From assembly GCF_001426755.1 (NCBI RefSeq), contig NZ_LMFJ01000001.1, forward strand, positions 537,083-601,082: 64,000 bases of DNA, in the 5' to 3' direction. Positions within the stretch are counted from its first letter, which is position 1; each line of letters begins with the position of its first letter. The position numbers and the translations under genes are program-made. Below, piece by piece: positions 7,988 through 16,800 of this stretch. The notes below the pieces were generated by a model. That model searched no databases. It was not told the DNA's origin and saw only the letters and a list, made by a program, of their open reading frames with translations. Source of the DNA: Aeromicrobium sp. Root495. GTDB lineage: Bacteria; Actinomycetota; Actinomycetes; Propionibacteriales; Nocardioidaceae.

Positions 7988-8009
7988 TCAAAGGCGATAA
8001 ACTCGCCGA

Positions 8010-8345
8010 ATGGCCAAGAAGACGATTGAGAAGTATTTCTCCGACATCAGCGGACATGCGATCGACGAGAATTCACCGACCCTCTATTTCTCCTTCGACG
8101 GGACCTCGTACGAGATCGACCTGACGGCCGAGGAGCGCACGGCGTTCAAGGACGCCATCGCCCCGTACCTGGGCCATGCCCGTGCCGTGCGTGGAACCAG
8201 CAAGCAACGCACGAGCACCCCCAGCGCGTCGTCGGGCCACGACGCCAAGGCCGTGCGGGCCTGGGCCGTGGAGCAGGGACTCGACGTCCCCGCGCGAGGT
8301 CGGATCCCGGCCACGCTGGTCCAGGAGTACGACGCGGCCCACTGA
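8010..8345 (+). CDS. lsr2: Lsr2 family nucleoid-associated protein (H-NS-like)
   Basis: This 111-residue protein has the Lsr2 dimerisation half with FDGTSYEIDLTAEE, and a C-terminal DNA-binding half with KAVRAWAVEQGLDVPARGRIPATLVQEY, including the RGR minor-groove motif. Lsr2 coats AT-rich and foreign DNA and silences it. The N-terminus (MAKKTIEKYF) differs from the mycobacterial form, so this may be a paralogue. TAAACT at 7998-8003 ends 6 nt before the ATG and there is no Shine-Dalgarno, so the mRNA is probably leaderless. Confidence 0.93.
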   Translation: MAKKTIEKYFSDISGHAIDENSPTLYFSFDGTSYEIDLTAEERTAFKDAIAPYLGHARAVRGTSKQRTSTPSASSGHDAKAVRAWAVEQGLDVPARGRIPATLVQEYDAAH

Positions 8346-8370
8346 GGCCCTGCCGTCCCGCAGACGCCGA

Positions 8371-8426
8371 CGGGCGGTGGATCCGCCACCGTATGAGGCG
8401 TCATACGGTGGCAGATCCACCGCCCG
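8371..8426. repeat. Palindromic intergenic element, copy A
   Basis: Two 26-bp arms with one mismatch surround a GGCG loop; the left arm reads CGGGCGGTGGATCCGCCACC then GTATGA. Each arm can itself fold (GGTGG/CCACC). It lies between the convergent lsr2 and SDR genes. Closely related copies are at 38389-38484 and 62636-62766. It may act as a bidirectional terminator and/or be a REP-like mobile repeat. Confidence 0.85.
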
Positions 8427-8450
8427 GAGTGGCGCTGTGGGCCCGACGTG

Positions 8451-9299
8451 TCAGGCGAGTCCGACGGCCTGGGCGAACGGGGTCGCGGGCTGGCCGGTGA
8501 CGTCCTCCACGACGGTGGTGACCTCACCCATGAAGCCACCGCGGGTGGCGGCACCGAACGAGGCGAGCAGCTCGCCGACGAACGCGGGGAGGCCGGCGTG
8601 CTCCACGAGGCCCTGGGCGAGACCGGCGTCGTCGACCTGCACGACGGCGACGTCGGAGCCCGAGACCTTGGAGGCCAGGGCGGCCAGGTCGTCGGCGCCG
8701 ACGGCCTCGGGTCCGGTCACGTCGTAGGTCTGGTTCTCGTGGCCGTCCTGGACCAGGACGTGCGCCGCGACGGCGGCGCAGTCCTCGCGCGTGACGTAGG
8801 CCGTGCGACCCTCGCCGATGTTGGTGACGAGCTGGCCGGTGGCCGCCGCTGCGTCGATCGTGCCGCGCTGCATGTCGGCGTAGAGGTTGTTGCGCAGGAG
8901 CGTCCAGGCGACGCCGCTGTCGCGCAGCGCCTTCTCCGTGGCGGCGTGGCTCGGGACGACCTGCGCCGGGTTGGCGTCCTCGGGACGGGTCACCGAGGTG
9001 TAGACGATGCGCTGGACGCCGGCCGCGACTGCGGCGTCGATCGCGGCGAGGTGGCCCTCGAGCCGGCCGTCCACGTCGTCGGTCGAGATGAGCAGCAACG
9101 TGTCCACACCCGCGAAGGCGTCGGCGAGGGACGTGGGGTCCGAGAAGTCTCCGCGGCGCGCGTCGGTGCCCGCGAAGCCGCTGAGCTTCTCGGGGGACCG
9201 GCTGACGAGGACGACGTTCGAGGGGTCGGTCAGCGTGACGAGCTGCTGGGTGACGAGGGTGCCGAGCTGCCCGGAGGCGCCGGTGACGGCGATGGTCAT
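8451..9299 (-). CDS. NmrA-like NAD(P)-binding SDR (quinone oxidoreductase 2 / YwnB type)
   Basis: This 282-residue protein begins MTIAVTGASGQLGTLV, the Rossmann GxxGxxG of atypical SDRs, and continues with VVLVSRSPEKL and a typical NmrA/QOR2 core (LLLISTDDVDGR, VQRIVYTSVTRP). It probably reduces quinones or senses NAD(P)H; the classical YxxxK pair is not obvious. The start is set by GGAGCACATC just upstream. An Rrf2-type repressor gene is divergent 84 bp away with an inverted repeat between them. This is the same pairing as Bacillus ywnA-ywnB, which suggests redox- or electrophile-responsive control. Confidence 0.85.
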   Translation of the reverse strand: MTIAVTGASGQLGTLVTQQLVTLTDPSNVVLVSRSPEKLSGFAGTDARRGDFSDPTSLADAFAGVDTLLLISTDDVDGRLEGHLAAIDAAVAAGVQRIVYTSVTRPEDANPAQVVPSHAATEKALRDSGVAWTLLRNNLYADMQRGTIDAAAATGQLVTNIGEGRTAYVTREDCAAVAAHVLVQDGHENQTYDVTGPEAVGADDLAALASKVSGSDVAVVQVDDAGLAQGLVEHAGLPAFVGELLASFGAATRGGFMGEVTTVVEDVTGQPATPFAQAVGLA

Positions 9300-9316
9300 G
9301 ATGTGCTCCTTGGAAG

Positions 9317-9347
9317 TAACCGCAATCGAGATGATGCTGGTTAAACC
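9317..9347. promoter_or_regulatory. Putative Rrf2 operator between the SDR and rrf2 genes
   Basis: TAACCGCA at 9317-9324 and TGCTGGTTA at 9335-9343 form an inverted repeat with one bulged base, and GGTTAAACC (9339-9347) is itself symmetric. The region carries both divergent promoters. Autoregulation by the adjacent Rrf2 protein is inferred. Confidence 0.45.
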
Positions 9348-9383
9348 GTAGCCGGGTTGATGGCGGTATGCAACACTGGGGTC

Positions 9384-9809
9384 ATGGCCGGTCCCACCAA
9401 CACCCAGTTCGCCGTGGCGGTGCACGTGCTCACCTATCTCTCCGGCTTCCGTGAGCGCGGCCCCATCGGCGCCACCGAGCTGGCCGCGTCCACCAACGTG
9501 AACCCGGTGCACGTCCGGCGCGTGCTGGGTCCGCTGCGCGAGGCCGGGATCGTCACGTCCTCGCCCGGTGCCAAGGGTGGGTGGGAGCTGGCGCTCGAGC
9601 CCGAGGACATCACGCTCGCCGACGTGTGGCGGCTCGTCCAGGGCCCTGACCACGTCATCGGCCTGCACGCGCCGAGCCCTGACTGCCCGGTGGGCCGGGC
9701 CATCAACGACTCCCTCACGGAGATCGACCGACGCGTGGCTGCAGCCGTCGAGGCGGAGCTGGGATCGCAGACCGTCGCCCACCTCGCGACAGGCGTGCGT
9801 CTGCCCTAG
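9384..9809 (+). CDS. Rrf2 family transcriptional regulator (YwnA-like)
   Basis: This 141-residue protein has the Rrf2 winged helix: TQFAVAVHVLTYLSG, ATELAASTNVNPVHVRRVLGPL for the recognition helix, and the wing GGWELALEPEDITLADVW. The three clustered cysteines of Fe-S members (IscR, NsrR) are absent; only one Cys (DCPVG) is seen, so a thiol-based or non-cluster sensor of the YwnA/CymR kind is likelier. Earlier in-frame ATG codons exist, but this one matches the family N-terminus. It probably represses the divergent SDR gene. Confidence 0.88.
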   Translation: MAGPTNTQFAVAVHVLTYLSGFRERGPIGATELAASTNVNPVHVRRVLGPLREAGIVTSSPGAKGGWELALEPEDITLADVWRLVQGPDHVIGLHAPSPDCPVGRAINDSLTEIDRRVAAAVEAELGSQTVAHLATGVRLP

Positions 9810-9810
9810 A

Positions 9811-9826
9811 GTTCGGTCGACCGAAC
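9811..9826. promoter_or_regulatory. Perfect 16-bp palindrome, probable repressor operator
   Basis: GTTCGGTCGACCGAAC is fully symmetric and lies just before the gene at 9846, overlapping a possible -10 TAGAGT (9807-9812). Palindromes of this kind are typical TetR operators. No TetR gene is adjacent, so the regulator would be encoded elsewhere. Confidence 0.5.
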
Positions 9827-9845
9827 ATCCTCTGGGGGGAATGTC

Positions 9846-10883
9846 ATGTCGACCGACACTGCGCCGCCGGCGTCCGCACGATCGAAGCGTCCGTTCCTGA
9901 TCGGTGGGCTCGTCCTGCTGGTCCTCGTCCTCGTGGGGGTCTGGTTCGCCGGCCGTGCCTGGGCCGACGGCCGCGCCGACGACTACACCAAGGACTTCGC
10001 CGCCTGGGAGAAGGAGCAGGGCGCTGCCTTGCTGTCGTCGACGACCAAGGTCCCGGACGGCACCTACATCATCGGCAAGGACGTCACCACGACGAAGGCC
10101 ATCGCGTCCCAGCAGAAGGGTTGCGCCGCGGCCGAGAAGACGGCGGCTGACGCGAGGGACGCCGAGTCCGACGTCCCGACGGTGTCCGCCGGTCCCTTCG
10201 GCCTGCTCAGCAGCACGCTGCGCGACGCCGCCGACACGTCGGAGGAGCGGTCGGACGCGGTGAAGGCCTATGCCAAGAAGGCGGCCGAGGTGTACGAGCA
10301 GATCCACACCGACTGCGTCTGGAACATCGCCTTCAACAAGCGCACCGCGGACGAGAAGCGCTCGACCGCGCTGTACAAGAAGGCCGCGAAGTACCTGGAC
10401 AAGCGTGGCCCCACCGGGCCGGGCGCCCAGTGCAACCTCGACACCTGCATCGCCTACGACAAGTCCGACCGGGTGAAGTACGCCGCGATCACGCGCCAGG
10501 CGTACACGCTGGACTGGCGCAACGCGCAGAAGATCTACAAGAACGGGTGCAACGAGACGTCCTACGGCAAGGCCATGTGCTCGGCCTTCCTGAGGGCCAC
10601 CGACCGGTTCCGCGACACGCGGATCAACTTCTCCGAGGTGGTCCGCACCGCGACCAACTCGGTGGACAACCCCGTCTTCGACCGGGCCAACGCGCAGTGG
10701 GACGGTGTCCAGAAGGACAACGCCGCCCTGCTGACCTCGACGGTCAAGAAGGCGCACCCCGAGCTGGCCAAGATCGCGAAGGTGGCCAAGAGCCCGGGGT
10801 ACAGCGACCAGTTCCTGCTGCTGGCCGACCGTGCGCTCGTCCGGTCCCTGGCGGACGAACGGGCGAAGCTCGCGGACCTCTGA
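9846..10883 (+). CDS. Membrane-anchored extracytoplasmic protein, unknown function
   Basis: This 345-residue protein has a short cytoplasmic tail, one membrane segment at about 17-36 (FLIGGLVLLVLVLVGVWFAG) and a largely helical, charged extracellular domain. It holds several cysteines (GCAAAEK, TDCVWN, QCNLDTCIAY, NGCNET, MCSAF), enough for disulfides. The neighbouring divergent-end gene encodes VKOR, a disulfide-forming enzyme, which makes oxidative folding plausible but not shown. I recognise no family. GGGGGG upstream may serve as ribosome binding site, and a perfect palindrome lies 20 bp before the start. Confidence 0.75.
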   Translation: MSTDTAPPASARSKRPFLIGGLVLLVLVLVGVWFAGRAWADGRADDYTKDFAAWEKEQGAALLSSTTKVPDGTYIIGKDVTTTKAIASQQKGCAAAEKTAADARDAESDVPTVSAGPFGLLSSTLRDAADTSEERSDAVKAYAKKAAEVYEQIHTDCVWNIAFNKRTADEKRSTALYKKAAKYLDKRGPTGPGAQCNLDTCIAYDKSDRVKYAAITRQAYTLDWRNAQKIYKNGCNETSYGKAMCSAFLRATDRFRDTRINFSEVVRTATNSVDNPVFDRANAQWDGVQKDNAALLTSTVKKAHPELAKIAKVAKSPGYSDQFLLLADRALVRSLADERAKLADL

Positions 10884-10904
10884 CGGGGGACCTGCTCCGG
10901 GCCG

Positions 10905-11531
10905 TCAGGCCCAGAGCAGGTCGCCGAACTTGAACCAGATGGCGCTGGCGACCACGACGTACCAGAGCACGATGACGAGCGCGGTCCAGTTGCTGAGGAA
11001 CCGGGTGACGGCCGACCCCGGGGCGAACGCCCGGAGGTTGCGTGCGGTGACGAGCACGAAGGTCGGGATCATGATGGTCCAGACGACCATGCACCAGGGG
11101 CAGAGCTTGCCGATGTCGTAGATGCTCTGGAACTGCAGCCAGGTGATGAGGCCGATGCCGAAGATCACGCCGAGCTGGAGACCGGCCCAGATCCAGCGCG
11201 GGAACCGCACTCCGGCGACGAGCAGGACGCCGAGCGTGAGCACGACGGTCCACCCGACCACGCCCATGAGCGGGTTGGGGAAGCCGAAGACCGACGCCTC
11301 GGGCGTGTTGATGACGCCGCCGCAGCTCACGAAGGCGTTGAAGTCGCAGCCGAGCGCCGTGGGGCGACCTGCGGCCTTGTCCTCGAGGAAGGCGACCTTC
11401 TCGACGATGAGGATCGCGGCGGAGAGGAGCGCGACGGCGCCGCCCACCACCATGAACCATGCGAGGGCCCGGGACTCCTCGGGGAGGCGGTCGGGCTCGG
11501 TGTCGGCTGAGGAGGTGGCGGTGTCACTCAC
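10905..11531 (-). CDS. Vitamin K epoxide reductase (VKOR) family protein
   Basis: This 208-residue membrane protein has about five hydrophobic segments. The CxxC active site is LCPWC and the loop pair is GCDFNAFVSCGG, both as expected for bacterial VKOR. In actinobacteria VKOR re-oxidises a DsbA-like protein using menaquinone, driving disulfide formation outside the membrane. No fused thioredoxin domain is present, so a separate DsbA must exist elsewhere. GTG is the first start consistent with an acidic cytoplasmic tail before TM1. It converges with the cysteine-containing membrane protein gene. Confidence 0.92.
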   Translation of the reverse strand: MSDTATSSADTEPDRLPEESRALAWFMVVGGAVALLSAAILIVEKVAFLEDKAAGRPTALGCDFNAFVSCGGVINTPEASVFGFPNPLMGVVGWTVVLTLGVLLVAGVRFPRWIWAGLQLGVIFGIGLITWLQFQSIYDIGKLCPWCMVVWTIMIPTFVLVTARNLRAFAPGSAVTRFLSNWTALVIVLWYVVVASAIWFKFGDLLWA

Positions 11532-11588
11532 GTCACGATGGTAAAGGAGGCCCGGTTGATTGACGGCCGCCCGTCGGATGTGGCACGG

Positions 11589-11611
11589 TTCAGATACCGG
11601 CGGTATCTGAA
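11589..11611. promoter_or_regulatory. Perfect 23-bp palindrome in the promoter of the EthA-like gene
   Basis: TTCAGATACCG and CGGTATCTGAA flank a single G. The centre lies 25 bp before the monooxygenase ATG, in the gap to the divergent VKOR gene. It is typical of a TetR operator, reminiscent in arrangement of EthR control of ethA, but no regulator gene is next to it. Confidence 0.65.
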
Positions 11612-11624
11612 TTTGAGGAGCACC

Positions 11625-13094
11625 ATGACCACGCAGCACGAGCACGTCGACGTCATCATCATCGGGGCCGGACTCTCCGGCATCGGGGCCGCCTACCGGC
11701 TCAGCACCATGGCGCCCGACCGCACGTACGCCGTGCTGGAGGCCCGGGAGCGCATGGGCGGCACGTGGGACCTCTTCCGCTACCCCGGCATCCGCTCGGA
11801 CTCCGACATGTACACCTTGAGCTACCCGTTCCGGCCCTGGACCCACCGCAAGTCCATCGCCGACGGTGGCGACATCCGTCAGTACATCAATGACGCCGCC
11901 CACGAGTTCGGCATCGCCGACAAGATCCAGTACGGCCACCGCGTCCAGAGCACCAGCTGGTCCAGCGCCGAGCAGCGGTGGACCGTCACGTCGTCCATGG
12001 GCAGCGAGACCGTCACCCAGACGGCGTCCTTCGTCTTCTTCTGCAGCGGCTACTACGACTACGACGAGGCCTACACCCCGGAGTTCCCCGGCCTGGAGGA
12101 CTTCGCCGGCCGTGTGGTGCACCCCCAGTTCTGGCCTGAGGACCTCGACTACGCGGGCAAGAAGGTGGTCGTGATCGGCTCCGGCGCCACCGCCATCACG
12201 CTCATGCCGTCCATGGCCGACGACGCCGAGCACGTCACGATGCTCCAGCGCTCGCCCACGTACATCACGTCGCTGCCACAGGAGGACGGCTTCTCGGCCG
12301 GCCTGCGCAAGGTGCTGCCCGCCGGTGCCGCGCACCGCGCCACCCAGCTCAAGAACGCCACGGTGGCCATCGGCTTCTACGAGTTCTGCCGACGCTTCCC
12401 CGAGGCGGCCAAGAAGATCCTCCTCACGCGGGCCGCGCGTTCCGTCCCGGAGGGGTTCGACGTCAAGCACCTCACGCCGCGCTACAACCCCTGGGACCAG
12501 CGGCTCTGCGTGGTGCCCAACGGCGACCTGTGGCGCACCATCCGCAAGGGCAAGGCGTCCATCGTGACCGACCGCATCGACCACTTCGACGAGGCCGGGA
12601 TCGTGCTGGAGTCCGGTGAGCGTCTGGACGCCGACATCGTCGTGACCGCCACCGGCCTCAAGGTGGCGGCGCTCGGCAAGGTCGCCGTCGACGTCGACGG
12701 CGAGAAGGTCGATCCCGGAGAGCGCTTCATCTACAAGGGGCTCATGCTGAGCGGCGTGCCCAACCTGGCGTGGTGCATCGGCTACACCAACGCGTCGTGG
12801 ACCCTGCGCGCCGACCTGTCCTGGAAGTACGTGGCGCGGTTCCTCAACCACCTGCGCGACCAGGGCTACAGCTCGGGGATGCCCGATCCTCACGGTGCCG
12901 ACGGCGACTCGGCCCCCGCGCTCGACCTCCAGTCCGGCTACGTGCAGCGTGCTCTCGACGTGCTCCCGCAGCAGGGCCGCAAGGCGCCCTGGACCATCCG
13001 GCAGAACTGGTTCCTGGACTCCTGGGACAGCCGCCGCACCGACCTCGACGAGGCGATGGTGTTCGAGAAGGCCGAGCAGCGCGTCCAGGCCTGA
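11625..13094 (+). CDS. EthA-like FAD-dependent Baeyer-Villiger monooxygenase
   Basis: This 489-residue protein matches EthA of M. tuberculosis in length as I recall it and in long stretches: VIIIGAGLSGIG for the FAD fold, GGTWDLFRYPGIRSDSDMYT, the fingerprint-like FAGRVVHPQFWPED, a second Rossmann motif VVIGSGATA for NADPH, YNPWDQRLCVVPNGDL and GYTNASWTLRADL. Such enzymes insert oxygen next to a carbonyl or oxidise sulfur, using NADPH and O2; EthA activates thioamide drugs. Native substrate unknown. GAGGAG precedes the chosen ATG; a longer in-frame start would cover the palindromic operator. Confidence 0.92.
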   Translation: MTTQHEHVDVIIIGAGLSGIGAAYRLSTMAPDRTYAVLEARERMGGTWDLFRYPGIRSDSDMYTLSYPFRPWTHRKSIADGGDIRQYINDAAHEFGIADKIQYGHRVQSTSWSSAEQRWTVTSSMGSETVTQTASFVFFCSGYYDYDEAYTPEFPGLEDFAGRVVHPQFWPEDLDYAGKKVVVIGSGATAITLMPSMADDAEHVTMLQRSPTYITSLPQEDGFSAGLRKVLPAGAAHRATQLKNATVAIGFYEFCRRFPEAAKKILLTRAARSVPEGFDVKHLTPRYNPWDQRLCVVPNGDLWRTIRKGKASIVTDRIDHFDEAGIVLESGERLDADIVVTATGLKVAALGKVAVDVDGEKVDPGERFIYKGLMLSGVPNLAWCIGYTNASWTLRADLSWKYVARFLNHLRDQGYSSGMPDPHGADGDSAPALDLQSGYVQRALDVLPQQGRKAPWTIRQNWFLDSWDSRRTDLDEAMVFEKAEQRVQA

Positions 13095-13115
13095 CCGCTC
13101 GGGCGACGATGCCGA

Positions 13116-13895
13116 TCAGGTCTGGCAGCGGGGGCACCAGTAGGTGTCGCGCGCGGTGAGAGGGGTGTCGCCGAGGCTGCCCGTCTGCAGACGGGTGCTG
13201 CACCGCCGACAGCGCCCCTTCTCGCGCCCGTAGACGTAGCGCTCCTGGCCGCGGCGGGTGTCGCCGGTGAACGTGCGGGCGGTGCGGTCCTTGTTGACGT
13301 CGAGCATCTTCTGGCCCAGCGCCAGCAGTCGGCGGACGTCGCGGACCTCGCCCACGGGCCGGGTGGGCAGCAGGCCGCTCACGAAGAGCAGCTCGTTGAC
13401 GTACTCGTTGCCCAGGCCCGCCAGGTTGCGCTGATCGAGCAGTGCCAGGAACACCGGACGGTCCGGGTCGGCGGTGACCCGGCGGGTGGCCTCGTCGAGG
13501 TCCCAGCTCTCGCCCAGGAGGTCGGGGCCGAGGTAGCCGAGCGCCTCGCTGTCGTGCTCGCGCTGCAGCACCTCCAGGATGCCGAGCGAGAACCCGACGG
13601 CCTGCTTCCCGGGCGTCTCGAGGATGATGCGGGCCATGTGGGCGGGGCGCCGCCACGGCGTGCCGTGAGGGTGGACGTGCCACACGCCCTCCATCTTGAG
13701 GTGGGAGTGGATGCTGACCTCACCGACGCGGATGAGCAGGTGCTTGCCGTGGCTGAGCACCTCGTCGACCACCTGCCCCGAGAGGTCGAGGGTGGCCCAC
13801 TGCGGGACCCGTACGTCGGACCGGGTGAGGGCCTGGCCTGCGAGCCCCTCGCGAAGACGTCGGGCCGCGCGCCAGACGGTGTCGCCCTCAGGCAC
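13116..13895 (-). CDS. nei2: Fpg/Nei-type DNA glycosylase (Nei2, endonuclease VIII)
   Basis: This 259-residue protein begins MPEGDTVWR, giving the catalytic Pro2-Glu3 pair of Nei enzymes. HSHLKMEGVWHVHP follows the Nei pattern, and the C-terminal zinc finger CRRC ... CPRC is complete. It excises oxidised pyrimidines and cleaves the strand by beta/delta elimination. The start overlaps the end of lhr by 8 bp, so the helicase and glycosylase are co-translated. That association is conserved in actinobacteria and suggests joint work in oxidative lesion repair. Confidence 0.93.
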   Translation of the reverse strand: MPEGDTVWRAARRLREGLAGQALTRSDVRVPQWATLDLSGQVVDEVLSHGKHLLIRVGEVSIHSHLKMEGVWHVHPHGTPWRRPAHMARIILETPGKQAVGFSLGILEVLQREHDSEALGYLGPDLLGESWDLDEATRRVTADPDRPVFLALLDQRNLAGLGNEYVNELLFVSGLLPTRPVGEVRDVRRLLALGQKMLDVNKDRTARTFTGDTRRGQERYVYGREKGRCRRCSTRLQTGSLGDTPLTARDTYWCPRCQT

Positions 13896-16800
13896 GGCTT
13901 CCTCCCACCGTGCCCCGGCCGTCGTGGCGCAGTCCCTTGGGGTGCCGGACGAAGCCGGCGTCGCGCAGCGCGGCGCCGAACGGCGTGCCCTCGACGGCGA
14001 GCCCGTTGGCGGTCTCGATGGTGAGCCGACCGAACCGCTGCTGACGTAAGGCGTTCATGAGGGCGTCGGCGGCGGGACGGAGCCGTCCGGGGTGCTCCGT
14101 GGCCACGACGGCCTTGCGACCGCCCCGCTCGAGGAACGCCACGAGCACGCCGTCGTGCAGGACGACGAGGGCACCGGCCTTGCGCGAGGGGCGGTGGGCC
14201 GTCTCGGGCTCCGTGGCCTCGGGCCAGGGGAGCGCCGCGCCGTAGGGGTTGGCGGGGTCGGTGGCGGCGAGCACGACGGCCGGCGTGTCGGGCGGCTCGG
14301 TGTCGGGGTCGCGCTGGAAGGAGCGGAGCCGGTCGACGGCGGCCGAGGAGGCGAACTGGGCCGCGCCGAGCCGATCGACGAACACTCCACGCAGGCACGA
14401 TCCGGTCTGCTCGAGCTCGCGCAGCACGCGGTACACGCCGGCGAATCCACCCGGCGTCTGCTCGGCCACGACGGACCCGCGGGTGACGACCCCGTACCGG
14501 CTGAGGAGCGACTCGGCCCGGGCGAGGGCCAGCTGGGTGGCGTCCTCGGGGCCTGTGGGCGGGTCGAGCCGGAACCAGCGGCCGCTCACGGTGGGCGGTG
14601 CCGCCTGCTGCCGCGGGGCCGCGGCGAGCGCACGGCGAGCGTGCAGGCGCGCCCGCGGCGGGCGGGTGCCGCCGCGGTGGGCCCCGCGTCCGCCGAGTCG
14701 CGCGCGGACGGGGGCGAAGGTGTCTCCGGCGATGCGGCCCGACCACACGAGACCCCACAGGGCGTCGGCCACCGTGACGTCGTCGAGCTTCTGCTCCGAG
14801 ACCTCCTGGCGCGAGCGGACGAGGTCGAGCACCTGGCCGAAGAGGTACGCGCCGCCGCCGTCGAGGGCGTCGAGCACCCGCTGCTGGATGGCGTCGGGCT
14901 CCTCGGTGACCCGGGCCGAGGGCAGCACGAGGTCGGCGGGGTGGAGCTGCACCCAGCCGTCGGCCCCCGGCAGGGAGCCGGCGCCGGTCCAGACGACCTC
15001 GCCCGCCGACAGGAGCTCGTCGAGGTGCGCGGGGGAGTAGTCGCGGACCCTCGCCGGCAGCACGAGGCTCTCCCAGGCCGAGGCCGGAAGGGCGACGCCG
15101 GCCAGCTGGTCGACCGCCGCCAGCACGGCGTCGGCTCCGCGGGCCGAGCTGCGTCCGCTGCCCGGCCCCGAGCCGTCGACGTGGTGCCAGGCGGTGAGGA
15201 AGCGTGAGTAGGTCTCACCGTCGACGGGCTCGACCTGCTGACGGGCTGCGGCGAGCGAGCGGCTCCGCAGCCGGCGCAGGACCCCCGGCTCGACCCACTC
15301 GCTGCCCGTGGCCATGGGGCGGAACTCGCCCTCGGTGAGCCGACCGTCGCGCGACATGCGGCGCAGGACGTCGGCCACGACGGTGGTGCCGAGGCCCAGG
15401 CGCTGGGCTGCCTCGTCGGACGTGAAGGGCCCGTGCGTACGCGCGTACCGGGAGAGGAGGTCGCCCAAGGGGTCGGCCACCGACTGCAGGAAGACCTCGG
15501 CCACGCCTTGGGGCACGGCCGTGCCGAGGGCGTCGCGGAGGCGCGCGGCGTCCTCGACGGCGCTCCAGCGGACCTCGCCGGCCATGAGCACCTCGATGAC
15601 GCGACGTTCGTCCTGCAGGGTCTTGAGGGCCTCGAGCGCGGACCCCTCGCGGAAGCGGTGCTGCACCTCCTCGGTGGTGAGGGGGCCGAGCAGACGCAGG
15701 AGGTCGGCGGCGCCCTCGGGTCCGACCACGAGGCGGTCGTCGGCGAGGCGCTGGAGCTCGGCCTCGGTGCGCTCGATGACCTCGGGGTCGAGCAGCTCGC
15801 GCAGCTCGGCGCGTCCGAGGAGCTCCGAGAGCAGGGCGGGGTCGAGGCTGAGCGCGGCCGCTCGGCGCTCCGCGAGTGGCGTGTCGCCCTCGTACAGGAA
15901 GGACGCGACGTACCCGAACAGCAGCGTGTTGGCGAAGGGCGAGGCGCGCTCGGTGGTGACCTCGGCGATGGTGACCTCGCGGCTGTGGATGCGACGGACG
16001 AGGCCCAGCAGGGCCGGGAGGTCGTAGACGTCCTGGAGGCACTCGCGCGCGGTCTCGAGCAGGATGGGGAAGTCGGGGTAGTCGCGTGCGACGTCGAGCA
16101 GCTGGGCCGAGCGCTGGCGCTGCTGCCACAGCGGCGCACGGGCGCCGGGGTTGCGCCGCGGCAGGAGCAGGGCGCGTGCCGCGCACTCGCGGAAGCGCGC
16201 CGCGAACAACGCCGACCCGCCGACCTCGGTCTGCACGAGGGCCTCCAGCTCGTCGACGTCCATGACGAAGAGCTCGGCGAAGTCGGTCTCCGTGGCGCGG
16301 TCGTCGAACCCGGCCTCGAGGTCGGGGATGCGCGCGACGATGCCGTCGTCGCTGGCCACGACCGAGCCGTCGACGCCGAAGCGCTCGGTGATGCGGGCCC
16401 CCACGGCCAGGGCCCAGGGCGCGTTGACCTGGCGGCCCCACGGAGAGTGCAGCACGAGGCGCCAGTCGCCCAGCTCGTCGTGGAAGCGCTCCAGCACGAG
16501 CGTGCGGTCGGTGGGCAGGACACCGGTGGCCTCGCGCTGGTCGTCGAGGAACTGCTTGAGGTTGGTGGCGCCGCGGTGGTCGAGCTCGGGCGGCGGCCCC
16601 TGGGCCTCGACCTCGCGCACGAACGCGCCGATGGCCTCGCCCAGCTCGGCGGGGCGGCCCATGGCGTCGCCCCGCCAGAAGGGGAGGCGGGCGGGCTGGC
16701 CGAACGCGGGCACCACGATGACGCGGTCGTGCGTGATCTCCTGGATGCGCCAGCTGGTGGCGCCCAGCGTGAAGACGTCGTTGATGCGCGACTCGTAGAC

